Positions 12,521 to 21,673 of a stretch of DNA of 64,000 nucleotides are shown here, one piece after another. Source of the stretch: Seriola aureovittata (lineage: Eukaryota > Chordata > Actinopteri > Carangiformes > Carangidae); assembly GCF_021018895.1 (NCBI RefSeq), contig NC_079373.1, positions 7,856,001 to 7,920,000 on the forward strand, read 5' to 3'. Position 1 is the stretch's first letter. Every line of letters begins with the position of its first letter. A program made the translations under genes and the position numbers. The notes below the pieces were generated by a model. It was not told the DNA's origin and did not search any database. It saw nothing but the letters and a program-made list of their open reading frames with translations.

Positions 12521-14400
12521 CTCAAGCTTTCTGCAAGAGGAAAGGTCCACACATGAATTTTACATGATGTCAGAGGGATGTAACAGTAGTACTGGGGATT
12601 TCCAGCCAATTTTAGCTAAAAAATCAAATACAAAAACATTTTATAAGTAACACTGCTGTCAGTGGCAAGGCTAGAATTTTTTTTAAGGCATTTATAAATT
12701 AAATTTAAGACTTAATACCTTCTAAGGCCTTTTACAGTTTTGAGGAAACTGAAATCTGTGCTTTGTAAGCATTTCCAAGATCTGCAGCTACCCTGATTAC
12801 ACTAGTTGGAGGAAAAGCAGGTAATTGCATGGTAATATACAAAAGTAGTGTTAATATTTCAGAAATCTTTGTCAGCTCTACCAGTGACAGTGTATAGCAT
12901 TTGGTATATGAGCCTGCCTGAATTTATTCTACATCTTGTACAGGTTATAAAGGGGAATTACTTTCTATGACGTGTCGGTGTCTTCCTCCACAGCTGTCAA
13001 AGCTGGAAAGTAAAACCAATTCACAGGGAAGGGAATGTTCTCACACATTTCCACAGAGAGGGCGAGAGAGAGAGAGAGCGGGAGAGAGCGGGAGAGAGGG
13101 AGGATGCGCCGGTTTCCATAGCAATTGTCGGCACTGTCACATGGTTACCTAGGAACTAGTAATTGTGATGCTGCGCAATTTATTTGTTTATGTTTGGCAG
13201 GTCTCCAGTTGTCGCTTACATAGAACAAAGCTGTATCTTTCCATCTTTTTTCTGTCAGTGAAATTTGAAAAGTCAGAGTTTCAGAGATGTCAAGTGTGCA
13301 ACAAAGGACAAAAAAAAAAAACTCCTGCTTATCTCACTTAATTTGTCTGAGTGCCATGCTTACAAGCTAACATGTAGAAAACACTGGGTCATATGCAGGG
13401 CAAGAGGACCACACACAGGCAACATCAACCCTGAAACTCTATTTGGTGTGGACTGATAAATGCTCAGTGGACTATCTGATAACAGATAGTAAAAGCAAGT
13501 GAATTGTGGGTCATACCGGAGGAAGATGAAATGACGCAAGAGCCGTTTTGAGTACTTTATGTAAATATGAATCACTCTCTGAAGCCTTAGGTTCACTTTT
13601 GATAAAGAGAACCATGTTCTCCATTTGTCTGAAAACATGATCCTTTTTTTTTTTCTTTTACAATTTGATTACCATGGTCGGAGACTGATACATTATAAGC
13701 AGAATAATAATAATCCAATTATGAAATATGTGAACCTCTGATTAATTGTAGCTACTTAACTAAAACCTAGACTAATTTCATATTATTTTGGCTGATTGCT
13801 CAGATACATGTCTAAACAATAAAAGTCATGACTGTGAGGTTGTAAATGAAAACACACATGTAGACAACTTAAAACAAGTTTTACATTACGTCTACTGACA
13901 CTGGTTTATGATACTACAGTGTCTCAAATAAGTATCATGACCAGTATTGAAAGCAGAAACTCCAAAGCCAGCTGTGACTAAAATGCATTGTTGACGTGGA
14001 ATAATTTACTGGTCTGCATTTTGATCCAAGTTTAGAAACTAATCCATGAAATTTGTTTAAAAATTATTTCCTCAAACCAGGTAAGGACTCCTGAACTTAA
14101 CTACAGCTTTGTACAGGTAAATATCTACTCATTTATGAATGCAAGTCACAGTTTGGCAGGTAAATAAAATGTCAACCAAATGTCAGTTACATGGAATTGA
14201 GAAATCATGACTCATGAAAAAGAGAAGTCCAACTTCTCAGTACCAACACCAGATTGTTTTATATCTTTAAACTATAGCTAAAATTGTCACTTGGCAACAA
14301 AACACACTGACTTTTATTTAAAATTTTAAAACAGAAACAACCCTATGTTCCTTTACTTGTCATGTATTTCCTCCTCACGTTCACCATCCCATATCCTGTT
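12521..14400. other. AT-rich sequence, no gene seen
   Basis: A GAGAGA/GGGAGA purine tract lies at about 13050-13105. Otherwise there are no exon signals with an open frame and no recognised repeat. Confidence 0.4.
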
Positions 14401-14404
14401 TCAG

Positions 14405-14419
14405 AGTGCCCTCTACTGT
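14405..14419 (-). promoter_or_regulatory. CTCF-like motif on the 3' side of the U4 cluster
   Basis: On the minus strand this reads ACAGTAGAGGGCACT, which fits the CTCF core (CCANYAGRGGGCRCT) apart from the first base or two. It lies about 0.5 kb beyond the last U4 gene. A single motif match is weak evidence, because such sites also occur inside fish repeats. Confidence 0.25.
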
Positions 14420-14907
14420 TCTGGCAAGTACATTGCACCGTGGCCAGGAGACTGTGGATAACAATCTTTTTGAAGGTGTTATTGTCATTTACATACAATA
14501 TCTAAAACATGTACATATTTTAGATCGCCATTACTTTTAAATGTATGTATTTGTAGAAATATAATCCCTGGGGTTCTTCTCTCTGGTCTAAGAGAAGACA
14601 GGAGAACCGCAGGGTTTTAATAAGTTTACCAAAATTACCAATGACTGACCAGTGGTTAAAGCTGTGTCAAAATGACAACAAAAATCAGCCGTGGATGGAA
14701 TACTTAAAATGTTCATTTCAATAAGATTTAATGTATCAAAGTAGAATTGTTTTGAGTGCACTGACTGTACAAAAATGTGTTTGAAAAAATAAAACATTTT
14801 ATTCTGTAGTTCAACCACTAATCTCTCCATCTTCTACCAATATCCTCCATACATGTGATCTATGGAACCAAAAGTAGATTACCGTGTCACTCAACTAGAC
14901 TCGCTAA

Positions 14908-14918
14908 TCTGGTCAAAC
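14908..14918 (-). terminator. Possible 3' box of U4 copy 1
   Basis: GTTTGACCAGA on the minus strand resembles the snRNA 3' box (GTTT N0-3 AAA R NN AGA), which directs 3'-end formation by the Integrator complex. It begins 27 nt after the mature 3' end. That is farther than in copies 2 and 3, because an 8-bp hairpin (14920-14938) lies between. It lacks the AAA core, so the call is tentative. Confidence 0.3.
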
Positions 14919-14919
14919 T

Positions 14920-14938
14920 GTTAAATATATTATTTAAC
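14920..14938. repeat. Perfect hairpin just 3' of U4 copy 1
   Basis: GTTAAATA, a 3-nt spacer (tat), then TATTTAAC: an 8-bp perfect inverted repeat between the U4 3' end and the candidate 3' box. It is pure AT apart from the outer G-C pair. Confidence 0.8.
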
Positions 14939-14944
14939 AAATTA

Positions 14945-15089
14945 TCAGTCTCCGTAAAGACTGTCAAAAATTGCCGTTGCCGACTATATTTCAAGTCGTC
15001 TAGGCGGGGTATTGGGTAAAGTTTTCAACTAGCAATAATCGCGCCTCGGATAAACCTCATAGGCTACGATACTGCCACTGCGCAAAGAT
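14945..15089 (-). ncRNA. U4 spliceosomal snRNA, copy 1
   Basis: This is the 145-nt RNA that base-pairs with U6 in the U4/U6.U5 tri-snRNP and keeps U6 inactive until the spliceosome is activated in the nucleus. Read on the minus strand, every U4 part is present. The 5' end AUCUUUGCGCAGUGG forms U4/U6 stem II. The 5' stem-loop has the GAGG/CCGAGG k-turn that binds the 15.5K protein. Next come GCUAGUUGAAAACUUU for stem I, the central GACGACUUGAAAUAUAGUC hairpin, the Sm site AAUUUUUG and the 3' hairpin around UACG. Length equals the usual vertebrate U4. Compared with the human sequence as I remember it, base 2 is U instead of G, and the first bulged base of the k-turn is U instead of A. The 3' hairpin closes on a U-G wobble. 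A PSE lies at -60 to -42, but I see no distal element. It differs from copy 2 at one base. Confidence 0.95.
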
Positions 15090-15130
15090 ACCTTTCATCC
15101 GTTTCCGACAAGGTGGTGTCTGCGGTCCTC

Positions 15131-15149
15131 ACTCCTCTCTGTTAGGGTT
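15131..15149 (-). promoter_or_regulatory. Proximal sequence element (PSE) of U4 copy 1
   Basis: Minus strand AACCCTAACAGAGAGGAGT at -60 to -42 from the U4 start. It shares 15 of 19 bases with the element at the same place before copy 2, and has the YAAC core of vertebrate snRNA PSEs bound by SNAPc. There is no TATA box next to it, as expected for a Pol II snRNA. Confidence 0.75.
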
Positions 15150-16021
15150 TTAACCATGGACGTGGTTTCACGTATGAGACTTTGAAATATAACATTATGT
15201 AGAAATATAAACCATGCAATACCCAAAAAGGTGCAACGGGGACTTAAAATAAATATATATCCACACTTAGACCAATAGTACATAAAGAATATAATTGTAG
15301 CTGGACTGTGAAACTATAACCGTAAGGTCGTAATATGAAACATAACTTGATATAACTTTCATCATGTGATCAGGTGTGGTCGATAAGAACACGTAATGGA
15401 CAATCAAATATTTAAAACTCACTGTAACATGAAATAAATAAAGAAATACATAAAGTGAAATAAGTTGTAACCGGAAATGACGTACTCCTGTGTACGTCTT
15501 TGTTTAAGGCTCCCTGGAGTCCGTCAGACTATAGAGACGATACGTTTCGACCCTGTCGGTGTTTAAATCTTAACCAAATATCAGTCGCTTTTAAACAGAC
15601 AGCAGAGCAAAGTAAAATTATTATCAGCTGTTAACTCTGGGAATGGACTGAATAAAACATACTCATACAATCTGTCACCACACGGAAATACATGATACAG
15701 ACAAGAGCGAAGTGCTCGTGTGTTAAACGCTTTACAACCATAGACTGTATTACAAATCAAGACGCACACAACACCACGCGCTGTTTGATTCACTTATAAT
15801 CACATCCAGAGAGGAGATTCATTACGTTATGCTTTGAGTTGTGATGTAAAATCTGATTTTCACCTTCTTGAGGGGAAGTTATAGAGCACGCTTTGTTTCA
15901 TTTCTAACAACATGTCAGTCTACATAGAGAAAAAAACTACACCTTCTACTCATGTTACTTAGAATCACAGTATCAACTTTAAGACACATTGTCTTAGAAG
16001 ATGTTACACTTTCTACGATGG

Positions 16022-16040
16022 TCTATTCTTATCATTTGAC
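16022..16040 (-). terminator. 3' box of U4 copy 2
   Basis: GTCAAATGATAAGAATAGA on the minus strand, 7 nt beyond the mature 3' end. It has the GT..AAA..AGA pattern of the snRNA 3' box and shares 12 of 19 bases with the element in the same place after copy 3. Confidence 0.5.
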
Positions 16041-16046
16041 AATTTA

Positions 16047-16191
16047 TCAGTCTCCGTAAAGACTGTCAAAAATTGCCGTTGCCGACTATATTTCAAGTCG
16101 TCTAGGCGGGGTATTGGGTAAAGTTTTCAACTAGCAATAATCGCGCCTCGGATAAACCTCATGGGCTACGATACTGCCACTGCGCAAAGAT
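16047..16191 (-). ncRNA. U4 spliceosomal snRNA, copy 2
   Basis: Full 145-nt U4 with the same parts as copy 1 and one difference: the first bulged k-turn base is C here (GCCCAUGAGG), against U in copies 1 and 3. The 5' end is again AUCUUUGCGC. The 3' hairpin retains the UACG loop with a U-G closing pair. The start was placed by the family's 5' end and fits a PSE at exactly -60 to -42. A 3' box candidate follows 7 nt after the end. No octamer or SPH site was found at -180 to -260. It lies about 0.96 kb upstream (in its own sense) of copy 1. The intact flanking signals argue for DNA-level duplication rather than a retroposed pseudogene. Confidence 0.95.
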
Positions 16192-16232
16192 ACCATGCTG
16201 AAGTCACAGAGGGAGGTTTCACTAAGATCCAT

Positions 16233-16251
16233 ACTCCCTTGTGTTATGGTT
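16233..16251 (-). promoter_or_regulatory. Proximal sequence element (PSE) of U4 copy 2
   Basis: Minus strand AACCATAACACAAGGGAGT at -60 to -42. The CCATAAC core fits the vertebrate PSE consensus (CACCNTAAC). Position and sequence match the copy 1 element. Confidence 0.8.
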
Positions 16252-16783
16252 TTACATTGCATACCAGGGCGTGACTTAAAAAAAACAACAGCTAAAGTGA
16301 GGTTATGCTCTATGTTTGGGAAAGAAAAGTCAGTTAAAGTGTAGTAGTAATGTAGGTAAGTAGGACTTATTATTTCAGTTTTTGGGCCATTGACTATCAG
16401 GATCTATGTATGTATATATGTGTTGTATGTATACTGTATGTGTATTATCAGGGGTTAACATTAGAAAAAAAATGAAACTTCATTATACCCAAGTAACTCT
16501 CTGTATTGGCCTACCTAAATATTATTTTCGCCCACTGTGGCCTCAGTATTTTGCATATATTTACACGCTTTAAGTCAGATATTTAATTACTCTATAGAAT
16601 GTATGAGCGTGAAGTTTGTGAACTGAGAAGACATACCATTACAGTCTGCTGCTGCGTTTATATGCATAGAACCACTTCTTGAACTATTATACCACAATTA
16701 TTAAATTATTGACTATGATTCCTTCAATCTTTGACATTCGATAAATACGTTCGATGTAAGTATAGCTACCGCCGTCATATGTT

Positions 16784-16802
16784 TCTGATACTTTTATTTC
16801 AC
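16784..16802 (-). terminator. 3' box of U4 copy 3
   Basis: GTGAAATAAAAGTATCAGA on the minus strand, 8 nt beyond the mature 3' end, with the GT..AAA..AGA pattern of the snRNA 3' box. Confidence 0.5.
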
Positions 16803-16809
16803 AAGTAAA

Positions 16810-16954
16810 TCAGTCTCCTTAGAGACCGTCAAAAATTGCCATTGCCGACTATATTTCAAGTCGTCAAGGCGGGGTATTGGGTAAAGTTTTCAACTAGCAA
16901 TAATCGCGCCTCGGATAAACCTCATAGGCTACGATACTGCCACTGCGCAAAGCT
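16810..16954 (-). ncRNA. U4 spliceosomal snRNA, copy 3 (most canonical)
   Basis: Full 145-nt U4 that starts with the standard AGCUUUGCGCAGUGG. It differs from copy 1 at six positions: the 5' second base, one in the central hairpin flank, one before the Sm site and three in the 3' hairpin. In that hairpin the loop is UAAG rather than UACG, and one pair is a G-U wobble, so the stem still closes. The k-turn (CCUAUGAGG..CCGAGG), the stem I segment and the Sm site AAUUUUUG are intact. It alone has the complete promoter: a PSE with a CACCGTAAC core at -60 to -42 and an SPH/Staf site at -224 to -207. It is therefore the copy most likely to be strongly expressed. Confidence 0.96.
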
Positions 16955-16995
16955 GATTTTCATAGGGTACTGACGAGGAAGTCACTCTACAACAT

Positions 16996-17014
16996 ACGTT
17001 GTTTAGTTACGGTG
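16996..17014 (-). promoter_or_regulatory. Proximal sequence element (PSE) of U4 copy 3
   Basis: Minus strand CACCGTAACTAAACAACGT at -60 to -42. Its first nine bases match the vertebrate PSE consensus CACCNTAAC exactly. The spacing is identical to that of copies 1 and 2. Confidence 0.85.
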
Positions 17015-17160
17015 CCAATGCTTCAGTTTAAGTAGACCATATTGTCTTCTGAGCACAGTCAACGGGCTTCACCCGACCAACACTTCTGCTTGTTGTGGTG
17101 TTACTTTTTTACTTTGTTTGTCTGTTTTAATTTTAAATTTATTTCAATCTGTCGCCATGA

Positions 17161-17178
17161 CGCAATGCATCATGGGAT
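17161..17178 (-). promoter_or_regulatory. SPH/Staf (ZNF143) distal element of U4 copy 3
   Basis: Minus strand ATCCCATGATGCATTGCG agrees with the Staf/ZNF143 consensus (YWCCCRNMATSCMYYRCR) at 16 of 18 positions. It lies 207-224 bp upstream of U4 copy 3, where snRNA distal elements sit. I see no octamer (ATGCAAAT) beside it. The same site could also serve a gene starting to its right on the plus strand. Confidence 0.8.
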
Positions 17179-17548
17179 TGGGTCTCCCATACGCTCATTG
17201 TAATGCCAGTCCCGCCCTAGCGTATACTTTATCTCCTTTATTTAGAGGCATACAGGGTTTTACTTTAGGAATGAGATTAAACAGTCGAGACAAAACAAGG
17301 GGGATGTTTGATTTGTGTACGTAAGAATGTAGGATGTGAGCGGCGACAGTATACGGCGGCCCATTTGACTGAATTTCTAATCGCAAATTCCTGTTACGGA
17401 GGTTTAACGTCCAACACTCGAGTAAAAAAACAAATATTTCAGTGTTGGGACAGGAAACAGCGCTTGCCCTGCATATTTACATAAAATGTGTCAAAAATTC
17501 AAACAATTTTCAAATTTTAAAGGCTTGGAAAACTAGCTGCAACTCATC

Positions 17549-17607
17549 ATGGCTCCCTCGACAATGCTATGCTACTGTACCGCCACCAGATGCCAGTATA
17601 GACAAGG
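17549..17607 (+). CDS. Candidate first coding exon of a THAP-domain protein (or relic)
   Basis: An ATG with A at -3 and G at +4 opens 20 codons before a stop. A possible splice donor (CAAGG|GTAAAC) lies just before that stop, so the frame could continue in another exon. The peptide contains LCYCTATRCQYRQG. Its C-x4-C pair, with A inside and R after the second Cys, is how THAP zinc-finger domains begin (compare C-C-A-A-x-x-C-S-N-R-Q-G in THAP4, from memory). THAP genes often break their first coding exon close to here. The rest of the domain (AVPTF box, C-x2-H pair) was not found. A plus-strand frame at 17675-17720 reads F-Q-F-H-G-K-K-W-V, which could be a decayed continuation or chance. The neighbouring SPH site could act as a shared promoter with U4 copy 3. 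Confidence 0.3.
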
Positions 17608-17611
17608 GTAA

Positions 17612-18592
17612 ACCTGCTCTACTTTCCCTGTGGAGTACCGCTCAGTTAAAAAAGAAAAAAAAAAAAAAAAACAACCGAATATGTTTCCAATTCCATGGAA
17701 AGAAATGGGTAAAAAAAAACTTTCCTAGCATGTGGACTCAGACGTTTGGACCCTGTGACATTATACAAACTTTACACGGTGTGTTTCTAAAATACACTGC
17801 TTACTTTAGCGTTAGAATATATTCAGTAGTATAATGTTTGCATAACTAAAACCGTTGGGATAATTAACGTTAATTGACATGATTAATCACGTTTAAATTT
17901 ATCATAAAACATAACAATACAACTAAAATGACTCTTTCCTTGAGTGTAGACTGGCATGTACTAATGCTATACCGTGCCTTCGTCTAATAAACGATGACAA
18001 GTACGAGTCTGAACTTTTCTCACCTGCTCCTGAAGTCTGTCTAAGAAACAAACTTTCAAGAAGAAAATCTCGCTCATTGTTCGAAGTGATACATCATAAA
18101 CACGGAATTAATCCTTACAAGTTGTTGAGGGTGATGAGTCACTTCCACCTGGTCATGTCAGGAAGATGCTCTGCAGTGGTCTTGGCCTGAGGTCGTGTAA
18201 CAGGAATGAAAAATGGCCGAACCGGTGTAGTGCCGAAGTTTGTTCCCCTGTCACCAAGTGTTTCGCACTTGTTATAAATATGTTTCCCGTAGCGCCCCTC
18301 TGCGGTAAGGGTCAATTGCTCATGGGGCCCCAGACGCCTAGGAGCCCCATAAACCCCAGGTTTATTATTATTTGGGTCTGTATCTTGTCCATAATTAGTT
18401 AGACATTTTCACCAATGAGGTACAATATCCACTCTGACCAGTTCTCCATCCTTCATTATTTTGCCTTGTCTTACAGAGGGACTATTTCAAAATCTATTAT
18501 TACCTGAATGGTTTTAGTTTATATTGTGTTTTTTTTCTGTCACACAAAAGACCAAGGGCAATGTTTAGTGTTACTCTATCATAGAAGTACTG
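17612..18592. other. Sequence right of the THAP-like exon, no gene supported
   Basis: It has an A-rich run at about 17647-17670. A CTCF-like but imperfect motif (AGCGCCCCTCTGCGG) lies at 18287-18301. The 130-codon plus ORF at 17442-17834 contains a poly-lysine stretch from the A run and is not called. Confidence 0.4.
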
Positions 18593-18900
18593 TAAGGCTG
18601 CAACCAATGATTATCTTCATTATTTTTATTATATAACATTATATATAGTTATAGCTGAAAATTATTTCTATAAGTGTTGATTGTTAAATCTACAAAATGT
18701 CAATAAAAAAAGCTCAAGTTGATATCTTGCGTATACTGTCTGATAGTCAACAACCCAAAGATGTTGAGTTTATTATCATATAAAATAAGGAAACTACAAA
18801 TATTCATATTTGAGAAGCTAATACCTGTTTGGCATTTTTGCTTAAAAATTATTTAAAATTTTAACCAGCTATCACAATTGTTGCCAATTCATTGCCTGTA
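18593..18900 (+). repeat. Diverged copy of the GCAACTAA dispersed repeat
   Basis: It starts 'aaggctgcaaccaatgattatcttc' (18594-18618). Then come 'aaatctacaaaatgtcaataaa' (18687-18708), 'gatgttgagtttattatcatataaaataagg' (18760-18790), 'tttgagaagcta' (18809-18820) and 'tttggcatttttgcttaaaaat' (18829-18850), the expected order of the family in plus orientation. Confidence 0.65.
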
Positions 18901-21104
18901 GAAATTATGTAACTGTCATGTATATGATGGTCAATAGGCCCAGCTACATAATTTTACCCCAGAGCTCCATGGGAGGGTAATTGGGTTGGGGCTTTGGTCA
19001 GGTTATTGTTAAGTATTGCAGAGATAACTGTTTAGATCTAGGTTAAGGTTTGGTTCAGGTTAAGGTGCATATTGACAGGAAACAGACATCAACACAAGAC
19101 CTTAAATTGATTGACCAACTCCCTGTTTGTTTGTTTTTTACTGGTGCTATATACACTATATATGTGTGTAATGAATTTCCTTTTGTAATATTGCCTTAAA
19201 CAAAACCCATTAATTTCAGGCACTGAGCCAGAGATGATTATAGACTATCAGCTATGGCAGCATATGACTTTGAATATTTAATATCCCTGAGAAAGAGGTG
19301 TGAGCTCGTTAGGAAAGTGTATATTTTTCCAACAGAGCTGTACTGTTGTTAGCAGTGGTGACTCATGGTTTTAGCCAATTACTCCTCTGTTCACCTGTTT
19401 AAATTAGTCATATTTCTTTTTTTTTCTCCCTTCATCCTCTCATTTCAATATTATGACACCTTTCTAAAGGTTACAGATCCATTTATTTCAGAGTTGCAAC
19501 AGAAAAACAAATAAGACAAAAAAAACTCATAGAAGGCTGCCCAGATTAACAAGCACAGTTTTCAGAAATATATAAATAGTGCACAGAGCTGATGTAGAAA
19601 TTTCACCCTGAAGAGCATAGGTCTGGGGACCATGACAGTATTTTTGGTCATATTTGATCATCAGTTTGGATCAAGGGATTAACTACAAAGTTTTAATGAA
19701 GGTCCTAAAATGATGGGTTGAAGAGGGATGCAGTAACCCAGTAATACTAACAGGGGCTAGACCATGCATTCATTTAAAAATAATAAGCCAGATCTATTAG
19801 TTGTAAAATCCTCTAGGAGACAGCAATGAGGAAAGAGGAGGGGAAAATGAGGGGTGTCTGATACTGTATGTGTATTTTGATCTGGTCATAAGCCTTTACT
19901 AATGGTATACACTTTGCACATTGTGTGTTTGTGGTATGACACAAACTGTAATTTCACTGTGTGGATATTAGAGGCCCTTTCACTTGTTGTGAAGCTTCAG
20001 TGGGATAATGCAGGTGCTTTTGGGTGCTCAGCAGATAAGCATTGGCGTGCCAGGTGTTAAAGCTGCCTGGGCTGACACATTAGACAGGGATTTGCTGCTG
20101 CCAGAATGTCAGGCCAATGAGGCTCGTAGAGGTAGGCTTGGATCACTGTCAGGGACAGGTAAGTACGCAGATAAGGGGATTACACCATGTTTGCGCCAAG
20201 TAATCTCAAATGAATCCTGCCAGCCTCTGTTTCATCCTCACCTGGAAAGCCCAAATTTCTCTTTCCTCAACCCAAGAAACACATTACATGGACAGAGTTC
20301 AATTCACAAGATGATCCATTTAACCTGGCTTAAAAAGCCTTTGAGGACACATTGGGTTATGGTCATTTAACAACTGTGACAGTAATAATCTCTTCTAATT
20401 CTCTGAGGCACCTGATTACTTTTTTTGTATTAGTATTTTCCCCTTTATCACCAGCTCTGCCCAGTCAAGCGAGGTGTGGGGTTTTGTAATCACCTGGGCC
20501 ATGCCTTGAAGTGAGGTCTGTTTTGGTGGTCCCTGACTGCAAGGCTTAGACTTGACCTGTTGAACAAAAAGTGGTCTGTGAGAGTAGTTGAAATCCCTTT
20601 GGGCTGTGGCTCTCCCCGCTGGTAGGCAGAGAGATGAAAATAGAGTGTAACAGATGGCTTAGCTGTTTTTGCCATTCAGCACAGGCTGCTGGGTAGCCCA
20701 CATAATACCATGCCAACCAAAAGGGGCTCAGTGGGCAGCCTATAGTCTTCAACTGGCTGAGAGATATTTCCCCCCTTAACTATCAATCACAGGGCTCAAA
20801 AAAGAGACACAAAAAGCCCCTGTCATATTCAGGTCATGATCTCACCCAACGTACACCATGTGGATCAGCTCATAGTAGGTTAAGTAAGACTGTTTTGGGT
20901 TGGGGAAATGTAAGCTTGTCAGCTAAGTCTGTGGACTGTGTATGTGCCAACTAGGCTGATCCAGCTTAGACCACACAGTTCAGCTTTCTCCCCATAATCA
21001 CACTTTTACAGACCTTGTGAAGGACACACAACCTCTTTGAGTTACTGATCACTGACTCAAGATGGAATGGATATGTTACACATTTTGTGTAAACGTGTGC
21101 AAGC
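18901..21104. other. Sequence with one exon-like interval, no named gene
   Basis: Mostly unremarkable DNA with few repeats. The exon-like interval at 20001-20158 is listed separately. The remainder shows no RNA gene or recognised transposon. Confidence 0.4.
20001..20158 (+). other. Candidate exon with a consensus donor
   Basis: The right edge is an exact CAG|GTAAGTA donor. Possible acceptors are gcttcag before 20001, with a moderate pyrimidine stretch at 19977-19990, and gctcag before 20032. One frame stays open across the interval, with a start codon at 20008, and reads ..GVPGVKAAWADTLDRD.. in its middle. I do not recognise the peptide, and no partner exon was found. It could equally be a chance site in an intron. 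Confidence 0.2.
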
Positions 21105-21110
21105 AAGCAG

Positions 21111-21138
21111 GTGTGTGTGTATGTGTGTGTGTGTGTGT
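21111..21138. repeat. (GT)n microsatellite
   Basis: GT array with one A substitution. Confidence 0.95.
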
Positions 21139-21625
21139 ATTTGTTTAACTACAGCGGGTTGTGTAGAAGGATGTACACAAGCCATTGTGTAATCTGGGCG
21201 ACATCACATCAGCCTGGTTAAGGACATTTATAGATGCTGAGAGTCCCTCTGTTCCCTCTCAGAGTGGGGCCACCTGGACAATACAGGATGAGCTGGGCAA
21301 ACTGTGATTAGATTGTGCTATGAGCAGAGAGGGGAAAACAATGACATTTTTCTTGGGTAAAGTGACAGCTCAGCCAGTGCAAGGGGACATCTGATAAGAG
21401 AAGACAAATGTCGCTCATGGTGCCTTTTAGTCTCCCACCCCCAAACTTCAAGGTCAAAGACACAGTGTTTCATTAGTATCTTAGTTTCACTCCTCAATGC
21501 CGCACAGCTATGTGAAAATACTGTCTACATCTACATATATATTACATATATCTGTAAGACATTCCCCACTCAATTTGCATCTTTAAATATCAATCTTCAA
21601 ATTCAAATATTCTTTCTATTTCTCC

Positions 21626-21626
<1 letters not shown>

Positions 21627-21670
<44 letters not shown>
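21627..21670. repeat. (AC)22 microsatellite
   Basis: Perfect 44-bp AC array. Confidence 0.97.

Positions 21671-21673
<3 letters not shown>

Noticed and set aside
18008..18060. Minus-strand acceptor and CAG|GTGAGA donor enclosing a 17-nt microexon
   Set aside because: Too short to test, with no partner exons.
18287..18301. CTCF-like AGCGCCCCTCTGCGG right of the U4 array
   Set aside because: It needs a one-base shift to fit the core, too weak to call.
21627..21670. Regular repeat arrays considered as a CRISPR-like structure
   Set aside because: All regular arrays here are dinucleotide or homopolymer microsatellites without spacers, and the DNA is vertebrate.
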